Below, in pieces: positions 35,521-47,500 of a stretch of 64,000 bases of DNA. The notes beneath the pieces are model-generated. The model was not told the origin of the DNA. It made no database searches and saw only the letters and a list, made by a program, of their open reading frames with translations. This DNA comes from Trochalopteron elliotii (taxonomy: Eukaryota > Chordata > Aves > Passeriformes > Leiothrichidae): assembly GCA_024734555.1 (NCBI GenBank), contig JANPWX010000009.1, positions 1,569,079-1,633,078 of the forward strand, given 5' to 3'. The position numbers and the translations under genes were made by a program. Numbering within the stretch: the stretch's first letter is position 1; every line of letters begins with the position of its first letter.

Positions 35521-37284
35521 TCAAGCACATGCAACATAAGTATGTTTTCTCCCAGTTTTTCAGCGTGGATTTTTTAATACTGTGAACACAGTTATGTGCA
35601 CTGCTTGGGGTTTTCACAGGATGTAGTTCTTGACCCATGGAGGCAAGTGAGAAGTCAGCAGCTTCCTTTACCCCTTCTTAATATTTCATATATTTTTTTC
35701 CACTTTTGTTCACTAACAACTACTTTGTATCCGATTCCTCAACAAATAGTGTAGCTTTGTAGCTGTTTTCCTAATCAAGTGCCCTTTCTCTAACAGAACT
35801 TCTTTCTATGATGCTTATGCAGGGTGTTTATTCAGTCAGTGCTGGCCTCTACCTCCATTTGGAGATAGCCAGAAAAAAATCACCAGCACTTCTTGACCAG
35901 CAACCCAAACACTTTATTGTCATTTACTAAGCTCAAAACTAGGGAGTTAATTTTGTTAATTTTATTTAAGAGTTTTAGAGTGTCCAAACTCAACATGACC
36001 AACATACAAAGGGTTTTTGCTTCTATCGTTTGTCAACAAATCTTAGAGGGATGTTTTAGACTAAAGTAATTGTTCATTCATCTCCCAGAAGGCCACCGCC
36101 TGAGGGTGATGCATTCTGTCCTAGGAAAAAGAATAAGACAAATTAAGCTCATGTGTTTTACAAGCACAGAAGCTGATCAGTGGCAGATTCAGCTTCCTGG
36201 TACAAGGATCATGACATTATGGGATAGAAAAGTGTCTCTCCTGGTTAAAGTAGAGAGTGGGGAAGTTTTGTAAAGGGTAAACATGACAGGTGGCTGCTTT
36301 AATACATGGGAGAGAGTGAACTGTATCTTTGAGCCATGTTTCAGGATTGTGATGGTGGAGTCTCAAACACACCAGTGGGTACTTGCCCTGTTATAGACCC
36401 AATGAAGAATGAATATGATACTGAAAAGGGACAAGGATGTATTTATTTTACTGTGATTTTTAAGAAATCTTACCCATTTCAAGGAGTCGGTAAAGATTAT
36501 AGTCTCATCTGGAATCTTTCCAGAGGGGGAATACTGGGATGTTGGGTAGGAATTTTTTGTTATGTCTTTTGGCTTTTTTTAATTGCAGTTGCCTACTGTT
36601 ATGTGCCTTTATTTAAAATAAGGCAACACCTGCATTCCTTCTGTTGGAAGGCTGTTTCTGGGAAGAATCTAGATTTGTAAGATCATGGTGCAAGTAGGAA
36701 TCTTGTCAGTTACATTGACATGGATAAAGCAACCTCATTACACTAACACAGACTGGGAGAGATTAGAATGTGATTGTCCTGGCAGGCTGGTGAGGATTTG
36801 CCTCTTGTCTAGGCCCTGTAGGACAGATGCTTGATTAACTTTCCTCTGCTTTTGAAATGCCACGTTGTTTTAACTCAGAAAATAAAATATATGATCCAGT
36901 GCTATATCCTGGCCTTACCTCACCTGTTACACAATGGAACCTAATTATCCTCTTTCTATGTGCATATTGAGGCATTGATTTCAAATATAATAGAGGTGTC
37001 TGCTTTGTGGTAAGGCAACTCCCATAGCGACGAAAGCAAGGCACTGTGGTAACATAAAAGAAGCAATTGCAAGTTGAAATCTGCTGCACCATGGAGCTCC
37101 AAGCCCTTCAGCATTTCTACTGTGCATTTTGACAGTGCTGGTTAGAGTTACGTCAATAGGCAGAAAAGCCTTAACTAGCAATTGATTTTCAAAAGAGCTG
37201 ATCTCACAGGGCAGCACTAGGGAGGCAGCACACAATGCTTCACCAGCTTCTTTCTTCTACAGTCCCAGGCAGTTAAGAGAAGGA

Positions 37285-37360
37285 AAGTCAAATGCTGTTT
37301 CCTCATACAACAGCATAGATGTATATCAAGTCAAAAGCTGTTTCCTCATACAACAGCATA
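37285..37360. repeat. Tandem duplication, 43-bp unit
   Basis: A 33-bp block occurs at 37285-37317 and again at 37328-37360 with one mismatch (AAGTCAAATGCTG versus AAGTCAAAAGCTG, then identical TTTCCTCATACAACAGCATA). The 10-bp linker differs from what follows, so the event covers 43 bp. It is recent compared with most repeats here. Confidence 0.95.
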
Positions 37361-38830
37361 CATCCAACTGTAGATGGATGTCCAGTGACAGCAAGCACCA
37401 AACAAAATTCAGTGTAATATTTTTATTTCAGTTTCAAAATACATTAAATTGCTTATAAAGTTATTTTTCCTCTGGCAATCAGCAACACACATAATATTAT
37501 TAATAAAACTAGTTGAAATACAGAGACTTTGTAATATATCGACTTTAATGATATTGTGCTGTTATTGCAGTAGCAGCAGATTACTAGATCTAATCCTTGG
37601 TTTATTTCAGGGGGTTTTATGTCCTGGCTCAGGTATGAATTCTTGCACATATTGAAGAAAGTTACATAGAATCTGAACAAATGACTACTCTGGGATCTGG
37701 TTGTTGTTTACTTAATTTTTCACACTGTGTACAAGAACATTCCACATCAATAACATCAATAACATCTGAGAGACACACATACACCAAGTCAGCAAAAACC
37801 ACTGAGAATTCAAATTATTCTTACACCATAGAATGTGGTGAGTGCTCAAATGCTAATAGAGAACGTTTACTGGTACTTATAATTTCAGAATCTTAAGAAA
37901 ATATAATGGGCATAAAAAATGAATTGCCATGCCCATGATAATTCTTGACTGCACATTTTGACTGCAGAAGACAGGAGGGTACTTCGAGAATTCACGCATT
38001 TATTCTCAAGTATTTGTATTGTGTCAGAATCTGTTTATAAAAAGAACAATGTCATTGTAATGAGAGACTCTAATTTTGAGTTAGATTATATAGAAGAGCA
38101 CTACTTTCCTGAAATAAGAGCTTTTTCAGGAGAGCCAAAGAAAAGATTTAAGAATTCTGATTTACATCACTACCAGGCATTGGAAATCCAATAATTCAAC
38201 TGTGTTTTGCTATAAATGTAGAGATAGACCATATCTGAGCTGTTTGGGCTAAAACTGTGCAACATTTTGCTGTGGCCTACACTTCACTCCTGAACAGAGA
38301 AAATAAAGTGTATTTTTACTCAGAAAAGATAAATTAGAAGAAATAATTTAAAAAACTTCTAATAAATTCAATTTTTTTTTTAAAGATAACTTAGGAATAT
38401 TTTACTCAAAATTTGTCTCAGCTATTTAATGACATAATAACCTGAGCTAGTAACTAGTTTGGGATCATTGGTTTATTTAAATTGCATGAGAATTTCTGTC
38501 ATTTCTAAAAATAGCTGGGAATAAAATAACCTCTGAATTGTTTTAATATTCATTATCTTCAAAAAGAAGGATGACTGAGCTTAATTTCTCAAGATAGATT
38601 AAACCTACTTTTTCTGTAGAGGTGAAATACATATGCTTAATAATTTTGTGTATGAAAGAAACTTCTTAAGTTATTTTAATCTTTATTAACAGCTGCTTAA
38701 TGCCAGGCTAGAGGGCTGAATATACTGCTGAAAAGAATTCATTTGTGTTTTTTCGCCTTTAAAAATAATTTTACAAAACAGCTCTAAATAAAAAATACCC
38801 TGCATTAGAAAAAAAAAGGCTGTACCTAGA
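37361..38830. other. Non-coding, nothing recognised
   Basis: AT-rich. A frame at 37958-38194 gives a charged 78-residue translation without a recognisable family and with no supporting splice or poly-A context, so I treat it as chance. An ACATCAATA triplication lies at about 37744-37770. Confidence 0.55.
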
Positions 38831-39313
38831 GTGATGTATCCAGCTCTGAGGTCCTCAGCACAGGAAGGATTTCAGCCTGTTGGAGGAGGGTCAGCAAGAT
38901 GGCTGGATGGATGAGGAAAAGTTGAGAAGATTGGAATTGATCAGCTTGTGAAACAAAGTCTTCAGAGTGACCAAATTGCACCCTTCCAGTACCTGGAAGG
39001 AAGCAACAGGAGACCTCGAGGAGGATATTTTAAAAGGGCATGTAGTAACAGGAGAAGATAGGCTTCAAACTGAAAGAGAGTAGGTTTGGGTTACACAGTT
39101 ACTTCAGTGTGAGGGAAGTGAGGCATGGGACCATGTTGCCCAAAGAAATGTCCCATCCCTGGAAGTGTTCCAGCTCTGGCTGGGTGGAGCACCAAGCAAC
39201 GTGGTCTAGATATTCCGCTCTCTAATGGAAAATTCTCCTGCCCATGTCAGACAGGCTGGAGCAGGATGATCTCTAAGGCCCTTTTCCAACTCAAGCTATT
39301 TTATGATTCTATC
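38831..39313 (+). mobile_element. CR1 LINE 3'-end fragment
   Basis: This is a 5'-truncated CR1 on plus covering the end of ORF2 and the 3' UTR. The order is GTATCCAGCTCTGAGG, GGAGGAGGGTCAGCAAGATG, a shortened GGAATTGATCAGC part, CTTCCAGTACCTGGAAGGA, TTTAAAAGGGCATGTAGTAACAGGA, CTTCAAACTGAAAGAGAG, then ATGTTGCCCAAAGAAATG, CATCCCTGGAAGTGTTCCAG and CTGGAGCAGGATGATCTCTA. It ends in a TTTTATGATTCTAT tail at about 39313. Many substitutions and small indels break every frame, so the copy is old. Confidence 0.92.
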
Positions 39314-39950
39314 ATTTCATGAAAATACTTGTTTTCATGTGAATGACAGAGAAGAGATTAACATATTTTGTCTATGGAAACATTAACAGTTGGAGGGAAA
39401 ACTGTTAGGAGAAAACAGATGGAAATTTCATGCAGTCTTAGCACTCTCTACATGCAGTGAAAAAATATATGAAAATAAACTTCATGAACTTTTGGTGCAT
39501 AATGAAATTAAACTCACATTAAGATCCAAGTTTAATATTTCAAATCAAGGCCCCTGTATTCCTGAAAACATAAGAACTGTTCCTGTGGTCATCAGGAATG
39601 TCATTTGAAACATTTTCCAGGACTGGACTCTAAATTAGAATCTCAGTAATCTAATAGATAATGATTATTGCTGGGTCCAGCAAGTTCTCAGGATATCTGC
39701 AGCTGGCACAGTCTTGTGGCACCCATGCACAGAAGGCCACACCTGCTCAGGAGATATCAGGAGCCAGGTTTTTTCTGTCAACACTGACCTTGTTCCTGAG
39801 CACAGTACTGACAAAGAGGAGTTTTCTGTACCTTGCAGGGAGCACAAAGGTAACCTCTTTCTTTTGTTGTATTAATCTCAGAAAAAACTGCTATAGGGAT
39901 ATTTTTTTGATTGTTTTGTCCCCATATTGTGGATTTAAAAACTTTTTTAA
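39314..39950. other. Non-coding, nothing recognised
   Basis: AT-rich sequence. The 5' half of the longest open frame in the window (39661-40155, 164 codons) lies here. Its 3' half is the T/G repeat that follows, so the frame is low-complexity and not a gene. Confidence 0.6.
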
Positions 39951-40070
39951 GTGTTTGGGTTTTGTTGGGTTTTTTCTTTGTTTGTTTTTGTTTATTTGGT
40001 TTGGGGTTTTTTGGTTTGATTGTTTGTTTGGGGTTTTGTGTGTTTGTGTTTTTTTTTGTTTTGGGGTGTT
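39951..40070 (+). repeat. T/G-rich low-complexity tract with G runs
   Basis: TTTG and TTTTTG units are interrupted by GGG at 39957-39959 and 39967-39969 and by GGGG at 40003-40006, 40030-40033 and 40063-40066. The G runs make a long-loop G-quadruplex conceivable on the plus strand. The tract codes only Phe/Leu/Cys/Val runs and accounts for the 164-codon open frame over it. Confidence 0.93.
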
Positions 40071-40887
40071 TAAAGTACTAGGCTGTACTTTATCAGGAAA
40101 CTCAGACCACATATCTCTTTTTGAACATTGTGAAGAAAATTACTTTTCTGTATAAAAATGAGGGCTACCTTTTTTGCCTCTAAACAAGCATATATCTTTT
40201 CAAAGCTATACATTAAAGAAGTTAAGAAAGTTGGCAGAGTTTTTTTGGCTACGAATCATCTAATGTCTTCAATAGGCCACTGATTATTCCAGTTTCAAAA
40301 AAATGTTCTTTTCAGTGTCTAAGCAAATAACAATGTTTAGGCTTGGAGAACTGTGGGAAAGTTAGGATGTGAGCAGGTAGGCTCTCCAGGAACAGTGGAG
40401 ATGCAGGCCTCCCGAGAAGGTCTGTTACTTGCTCCTGTCATTCTAGTTTTCCACTGTAAAATGTGGATGTTTAAAGGAAGATCCAGCTACTTACGATGAA
40501 CTTAACAATCTCAAGTGCTGATTATAAGACAAGCAGGTATTGGAGACTTACGTTTGGTAGTCAGAAACAAAAGTTCCAGTGATGTACCATGGATTTAAAA
40601 ACATATCCCTTGCAAAGATCGACTCACGTGTTCAGGTCTAACAGAGGAATCAGTAGGTCTACTACTCAAGTGGGTGCTGCAGTAGTCTTAGAATTTGTAG
40701 TGTCAAGGTTTCCAGAGTGGTCAGTGCTGCTGTCTGCAATAACACCCTTCAGCTGAATGAAGACGTTTCACAGAGATTATGAAACACGTGAATTGTGTAA
40801 AAAGCATTTATTGAACATTTCAAACCTTTGTTTCCATAAATGGTGAACCGGTAGTTTGAACAGTGTCGTGATTGTTGTTTCTTGCAG

Positions 40888-41037
40888 CTGGAACCAGTGG
40901 TGGTTAAGGAGCTTGTGAAAGCTTTATTCTGTGAGCCATTTCAAAACAAAGTGAGGAGCCAATATTTCCTGTGGAATAACTTTTCTGAAAAATCTTCATA
41001 TGGATCTTTCAGAATGTGTCACTTTATGCCTAAATAG
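40888..41037 (+). other. Weak candidate terminal exon, unidentified
   Basis: A good splice-acceptor look-alike (GATTGTTGTTTCTTGCAG, ending 40887) is followed by a frame of 49 codons to TAG at 41035-41037. The first part is protein-like (LEPVVVKELVKALF, then NKVRSQYFLWNNF) and has many G-ending codons, while the last third is less so. The frame is open upstream only to a TAG at 40855-40857. There is no ATG requirement if it is an internal or last exon. An AATAAA lies at about 41222. I recognise no family, and a 60-codon open run is common by chance here. Confidence 0.13.
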
Positions 41038-41290
41038 GATATATTTAAGTGAGCATGTAACACAAGAAAATTTTTTAAAAGTTTTTATTTTGATTTAATT
41101 TTTACCCACTAAATGCTTTGAAAGGATCATCCCTCTTGTAAGTTTTGATTCTACTGTAAAACCTGTAAGTAAAGATTTTATGTGTTCTATCAGCTGTTTA
41201 AGCTTTAGTCCTCATTACGACAATAAATTAAGAATCAGCGAAAATATTTAAATTATTCTTTTTTGTGTGTATAGGATTTATCATTGCTAG

Positions 41291-41315
41291 AAGAAAAAAA
41301 AAAGAAAAAAAAAAG
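41291..41315 (+). repeat. A-rich simple repeat
   Basis: Two runs of about ten A separated by single G bases. Confidence 0.9.
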
Positions 41316-42762
41316 GAAGACAACATATGGTTAAATAGTAATGATTTCCCAGAGGTTTATTTTCCTGTGATTTATGAGTCTTCTCATCCTTTGTTTTGTA
41401 TACCAAACCTTCTGGTGTTCTGCAGCTGAAGCTGGAATGCACTTTACATGTGAATAATTTTGGCTGCTGTCTGAGGTAGGGATTTGGACTGAGATGAGTG
41501 TAATCAACTTAGTATAAATGTTTTATTAATGTGTCACAAAGAATCACTTTTAATTTTAGACAAGAATACACAATACTCCAGAGAAGGATCTTTAAGGGGC
41601 TTGGTTTAAAGGGTCACTGAACTCAAACGAAGCTCAGTACAGGCCAAATCATATGTTCTTTGGAAGGCAGGCAGAATCATGGCTGGGAACAAACCTGTGT
41701 CTCCAGGCAGAGACTGGAAGGGGCTCTGTGCTGAATTGCTCCCAAGTAGTGACTGGGAGTGAATAAACAAAGCTGCCAGTTTCATCCTTGGGGACAATAA
41801 AGTTGTCCCCATCATTTTTTCTAGTATTGGAAACTTCAGTAGCCCCTATTCACTTATCACTGCATCTCCCAAGATGTTTGAGCTGTCAGAGCAGCTGCTT
41901 CCCCTGCTCAAAGGGAGCTTCAAACTGTTTCTTAGGAACTTCAGCTCTGATTGCCAGAGGTGTTTGCAGATGACTAACCCACCAATAATTACTATGGACA
42001 TTACTGCTTGCCTTGTTTTTAGCTCTACTTGAAAGAGAGCAATTATTTTCGCAGAATGTTTACCCTGCAAGGCCCAAACATATCTAGTTGTTGCATTATT
42101 TTTTTTATCTGACTCAAAGAAACTGAGTTTGTGACCAAGTTTTTCTATATTTCTTAATTACCTTATCATTACTGCATAAAACCACCCTATATTATATATA
42201 AAAAGACTGAATTTGCAGATCACATATTTAATCCTTTTTTCATTTCAAAGCAAGTAACAAAGGAAACAAAGGATGATATTTACCTTTATAGTAAGGAGGT
42301 TAATGGACATACAAAAATTTACTTACAGATTAACTTGTATAGATCTCCTGAGAAATAAATACAGGCTGTAATTTGGTTGTTCAAGATAAGGAGACAACCC
42401 TTCACCTGGACATACCTTCCCAACACTTTCAGTCACAGCATATTCTCCTATATATTTACATTTGAATGAAGACAATATTTCCAATATGCAAATGTAGCTG
42501 TTCATCCCTGACTGGTCCCCTGCTGTTGGGGAGGAGAGTGCTCCTGGCAGCTGGAGAAACAAATTAAAATATCTGCCCCTTAGCAGTCAAAAAACCCACT
42601 ATTTTAAAAGAGGAATGTGCTCAGGAAGTTAGGAGGCTCCTTAACATTGGTGCATAAGTCATATGGGGGAACTAAAGCATGTTGCAGTAGAAATTATTAG
42701 TTTTACACTTGACTGATATACCTGAGGAACTGCCCACCCACAGGGACTGTGCTGCTGTGCTG

Positions 42763-42784
42763 TATAAATCCAAGCAGCTGCAGG
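42763..42784 (+). promoter_or_regulatory. TATA-like box followed by an E-box, weak
   Basis: TATAAA at 42763-42768, in a locally GC-richer context (GTGCTGCTGTGCTG upstream), is followed by CAGCTG at 42775-42780. Both motifs are short and expected many times in 64 kb. No transcript or open frame supports a promoter here. Confidence 0.1.
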
Positions 42785-43123
42785 ATTACAATATCTTTAT
42801 ACGATGGCATTAATGTTTCCCAGTTGCTTCTAGACGTATTACTATGAGATCACATTTCTTTTTGATGGCTGTTCAAGTCACTCAGGACTTTACATACATC
42901 TATTCCAGCAAGCAAGACCAGAACTTATATCGTTATAAATTCTTATAGCCATGATCCTATACTTTGTACTGTTACATTTTGTGTCATTTTTTCCTCTAGA
43001 TGCAAGTTAGCTAACTCTTACAAGATCAGATAAAAATCCTCTGTGTTGACTTTATCTCAAATTCCTTTTTCTAGACAAAACTACACCTCTAGGTAGTAGC
43101 CTCACTCTGTTGGTTTGGTTTTC

Positions 43124-43141
43124 TTTTTTTTTTTTTTTTTT
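43124..43141 (+). repeat. Poly-T tract
   Basis: A run of 18 T preceded by TTGGTTTGGTTTTC. Confidence 0.95.
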
Positions 43142-44194
43142 CTGTCATTTATCAAGATGTTTCAGAGTTAGGTCATCAATCTGTGTGTTTGTTGATAGAC
43201 TTAAAAATTACTTTTTGTTTTGGACAAGGCCCAGGGACTTCCGCTCAACCCTTCAATCATCTGTTTCTGTGCTTAGAGTTTCCTTCTTCTTCAGTACTTT
43301 TGTTTCATTCATTGTCACTAATTGCCCACTAGACATCACACTGGTAAATTTAGGTAAATTCCTGCCTAAAGAAGATACTTGTAGATAAAACTAAAATAGA
43401 GATTTTAAAATGTGTGACAAAAGAAGAAAAGTCAAAAGAGTTAGTCCAGGAAGGGAAATATATTTTTCTAATATCCAAAATTTTGTTATAGAGAAGAGGG
43501 TATCTAATTATATGTAACAGTGAGAGGACTGTAAAAGGCTTTGAAAAAATAAGAGGTTTTGATTTGAGATTAGGAATCTTTCTAAGTAACTAGGTATAAG
43601 TAATGATTAAAGGTTATCTTTGGATGGTTTTGGTCATCTACTCCTATGCCCTGTTGGATAGACGCTATTAAATTTTTTTGATTAATACTTTGAGGTAGAG
43701 GTTATTTAGTTAACTTAATTTCTAGGGCTCTGTTCTTCTTGTATCTCACATGGAAGTACATTAATTTCTCATTACTCAACCCAACAAAGCAATTTCTCCA
43801 ATGCAATTTCTTTATGGAAAACTCAGGAAAAATAAATATTCATTTAATTAGGATTATAACTTAGTCTTCTGAACAGAGGCTTTTTTCCTTCAGAAATCAG
43901 TTATGTGGGAAGAAGATATCTCTACTGTGGGTTTAGACATACTTATGGGGTTGTAGTTGAAGAGAGCTGTAGCTGTTCCCAAATGCCCTAAAAAAGGTAA
44001 ATTTCCATTGCCCACTCTTTATGCAGTACCAATGGTGTTGACAGATTAAGTTTTTATTTTTACCAGTTTTCAGTAACAATTAAATTAAAACCTTTTTTTT
44101 TGTTGTTTAATGCACCATCTGGTATCCTCATCTATCAGTGTTGATCCTTGGTGGCAAAATGTATTACTCTTTTGATGAAGTTTGGAAAGTTAAT

Positions 44195-44539
44195 GCATAC
44201 AAATATCCCAAAGGTGGGTGCCACGTATGTGGTTCCAGACTATTTTCAATGATGCCCACTGACAGGACAAGAAGCAATGGCCATAAATTAAACAAAAATA
44301 AATTCTACCTAAACAGAAGGAAAAAATTCTTTACATTGAGGGTGGCAGAGCCCTGGAAGAGGCTGCCCAGGAAGGTCGTGGAGTCTCCCTCTCTGGAGAT
44401 ATTCAAAACCCACCTGGATACATTCCTGGGTCACCTGCTGTAGGTGACCCTGCCTTGGCAGCGGGTTGGACTGGATGATCCCCAGAGGACCCTTCCAGCC
44501 CTAACAATTCTGTGATTACCAAATCAGTGATTCTGTGAA
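44195..44539 (+). mobile_element. CR1 LINE 3'-end fragment with open ORF2 C-terminus
   Basis: This is a CR1 copy of a different subfamily from the others, because its 3' UTR reads GGTCACCTGCTGTAGGTGAC, CTGCCTTGGCAGCGGGTTGG, ACTGGATGATCCCCAGAGG. It ends in two ATTCTGTG-like repeats (about 44505-44538). The frame from before 44195 to the TAG at 44441-44443 is uninterrupted and encodes the C-terminal end of CR1 ORF2. Visible pieces are DRTRSNGHKLN, RRKKFFTLRVAEPWKRLPRK and VESPSLEIFKTHLDTFLGHL, the usual end of the protein. The catalytic domains are absent, so it cannot act alone. The preserved frame and lower divergence suggest a younger insertion than the neighbours. Confidence 0.95.
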
Positions 44540-47500
44540 AGGTTTATTACCCAACAAGGCTTCTGCTTTGTCTTTGGAGTTAGAATCAGGTTTTGTTCTT
44601 ATCTTGGTCTTGTTTTTCTCACCTAGGCCAGGATACAACAGATTTCAGCTGCACTTTCAATCTCTCCAGGCCTGCCATATTCTTCCTCTTCTCTGTCACT
44701 GATTTTTACCCACCTCTGGGGAAAGAAAAATTAAAAAGAAGACCAGAGTTTTTGAATAAAATTTTGATTTCTTGACATGTCTTTTAATGAGACTATTGTC
44801 TGTCAATGAATAAGTCATTCAGTCCTGCCCATGGTCTACAGTTTTTTGTCCCTAATTGCTAGTTTGCAATATGAAAATATGGTGGAATTTTAAGTAGATT
44901 GGGTTGGGTTGTTTTTTTTTTATTTTTCTGCCTTTTACAAATATCAAATAGTAAAAAACTGAAATAAAATGTTTTAAAATGAAAACATACACTTTATAAT
45001 CCTGTTACCTGGTGGACCTTACAGTTTCTTTTCTGTTTAAAAAGACCTGTGTTCATTCTGTGTGCAATGAGATCCTAATTTAGTGCTCTGTACATGTTTC
45101 CTTTGTTATTTCTTCTTGAAGAAGACTAAGACAGCTCTGATACTGGTGTTGGATTTCTTGAGCTTTTTAACTGGAACAAGGTTTTTTCTCTCCAAAGTAT
45201 GCCATGACCAATGGGCTGAAGATTTGTGCTTCAAGAACAGATTCAAATAATTCGGCTAAAGGAAAAGGTGTAGAACAATGCCAGGACACCCTGTGGTTGA
45301 AGGTCTCCTGAGAAAGCTGGAGCTACAGCTTTTTGTCCTTCCCAGGACAGGGGATGAAGCAGACCTCCAGTGTCATAGATCTGATGGAGAGGGTAGGAAG
45401 GAGAGCCCTACTCCATGAGATTTCACCTGGCCCAGTGTGCTCCAAGAGTCCCAGTGGGATTACCATCCCAGAAAGAAGACAGTGAGTGGCTCTTCCCTAT
45501 TGAGCAGAGCCAGCCTAGTGCTTAAAGTGTCAGAGCCTTGAGTATGGGCAAAAAGCTGTTATTGTTCAAATAATTAACAGGTTAAGTGTTTGGAATGTTA
45601 AGCAGAAGCTTTTGGAAATATGAACTTGAGCACCCAGAAGGCAGCTGGCTAGGATTTAATTCAAGAGATGATCACAAATGCTAAAACCTGACCTTCTGGG
45701 ATGGTGTCTGTGAAAGTTTTGTGCCACTTACGTCCCACTACCAGTTAGCAAACAGTTCCTCTCTCAGTCTCATTAAAAAGTGCATTGGCTGTTATGCCAG
45801 ATAATCTGAGATCAAACTAAATTTGCTTTGGGGTGCTACCATTAAGATTTGTTGGTATTAGTGTGACAGTACTCCGCTGTTACGTCAGGTTGGAATTCTG
45901 ACAGAAGCCCTATCAGCAAAATTTTTATGAAGATAGAAAAAGCTTTAGTATTTTCTGTAATAAAACTAGCAGAATCAGGAAAATAAAAAAAGGTCTATTC
46001 TATTGACTCAGAAACTTTAAATGTCACCCAAATGTCATTTTTAAAGTAGATGAGAACACTTTTCCTACTGAAATGAGTGACTCTAATGATGTAAATCCCT
46101 TTGAAAATATGAGTGTCTTCACTTATAATTCACTACAATGATGGCGTAACACAGTAAATGTGTTTAAACTTATTCTATGATGATAAGAGCACATATTGGC
46201 ATATGGAAAGATGAAATGTCAACATTCTTTCTTCAGAGACCTTTCTTTTTTATTTTAGTTGTCACTCAGGGTGGTACACATGTGTCTGTCACTACAAATT
46301 GAGCTCCATGATAAAGTATTGTTTGTGAAGGAATCATTTGGTTGCTGTTCTCTAGATGATTTGATGAAAATGGAGGTGGTGACAAACTCTTGTTTTTTCA
46401 GGAAAACAAAAATTAACTTTTTATGAGGAATAAATACAAAAAGTGGATTACCTCTATTAACTAAGAAATAAGGTAAGAAATCCTGGAACACAAAGGTTGT
46501 GGGGTGTAAAGCTGTAAGTCAAATGAGTTGATGCATGTTTTCAGAGATGAGATATTGTGAAGTGGTAGTTCAGACAAGAGTTCCAAATACATGCTTTGTT
46601 TACATGAAGACAAAAACTCGTTGGCATTAAGGTAGAATACACAGGATTCAGTTCTGCTATGTTAATGAACATAGAGCAAGCAAGGGGCTCAAGTAGGTTG
46701 AGTTTACTGTGAGTCATGTATTTAATATATTGTATGCATGTGGTTAATAATGGATAAGCATATTAGTGATAACTGTTTCCAAAAATGACATTATATAATT
46801 TCCACTCTGGATCTTTTTATAACTTAATAAAATATGATTTTTTTTGAGTATTGACATTGAGTAATTAATAAATTTAGTGAGTTTGTTACTTATTTGGTGT
46901 ATTCAAATACATTTTCCTGTATTAACTACAACTGATTTTTTCCTTGTTCAGGGATTGCTGGTAACAAAAGAAATTGTTAAGCTTCATTAAATTGTTGAAT
47001 ATTGAGTACTCATAATATAAAGAACAAATCTCAGCCCATGGTCTTCCAAATCTGACAATAATCACACTATCCAGCATGAGGAGGACATCCTAAAATGCAG
47101 TTTTCTAAGAAGGATGAATAATTTCTAATAATATGAATTACACATTCCTTTGAACCTTTATTTTATTGTGCTTAAAATAAAACCCCCTTAGCATGAGAAT
47201 TACAGAAGAGAGACCAGTTCTGAGAAGAATTATCCACACCAGAACTTTAGAAAGAGCCTGTGAGTGTAAACAACCAAGGGAAACACCTACTGGAGTCAAG
47301 CCCTCAGTAACAATAAAAACATACAAAAATTTCCTCTTAAATTATTTCCTTCTGCAGGTTCTTATAATCAAGAAAAATGTGAGAAAACATCATATCTATC
47401 TCAATGTCTCTGGAAAACTTCCTGCAGGTAGTTACAGATAGACAAGAAGGTATCTAAGAAGGAAATGAAATTTCATACACCAAACTAATAAACAAGTAGT

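Larger units (their letters stand above)
31666..37284. other. Long non-coding stretch
   Basis: AT-rich. It holds a 27-bp duplication (31941-31990) and an unusual CpG cluster with a possible LTR-like poly-A signal on minus (35460-35520), both listed separately. The open frames at 36070-36273 and 36336-36680 have no recognisable domains. No repeat family was assigned elsewhere. Confidence 0.5.
40071..44194. other. Non-coding stretch with one weak exon candidate
   Basis: AT-rich. It holds the candidate at 40888-41037, an A-rich run at 41291-41315, a TATAAA/E-box pair near 42763-42784 and an 18-T run at 43124-43141. No repeat family was recognised. Confidence 0.5.

Noticed and set aside
39661..40155. 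164-codon open frame, the longest in the window
   Set aside because: Its second half is the T/G simple repeat (Phe/Leu/Cys/Val runs). The first half has no family resemblance.
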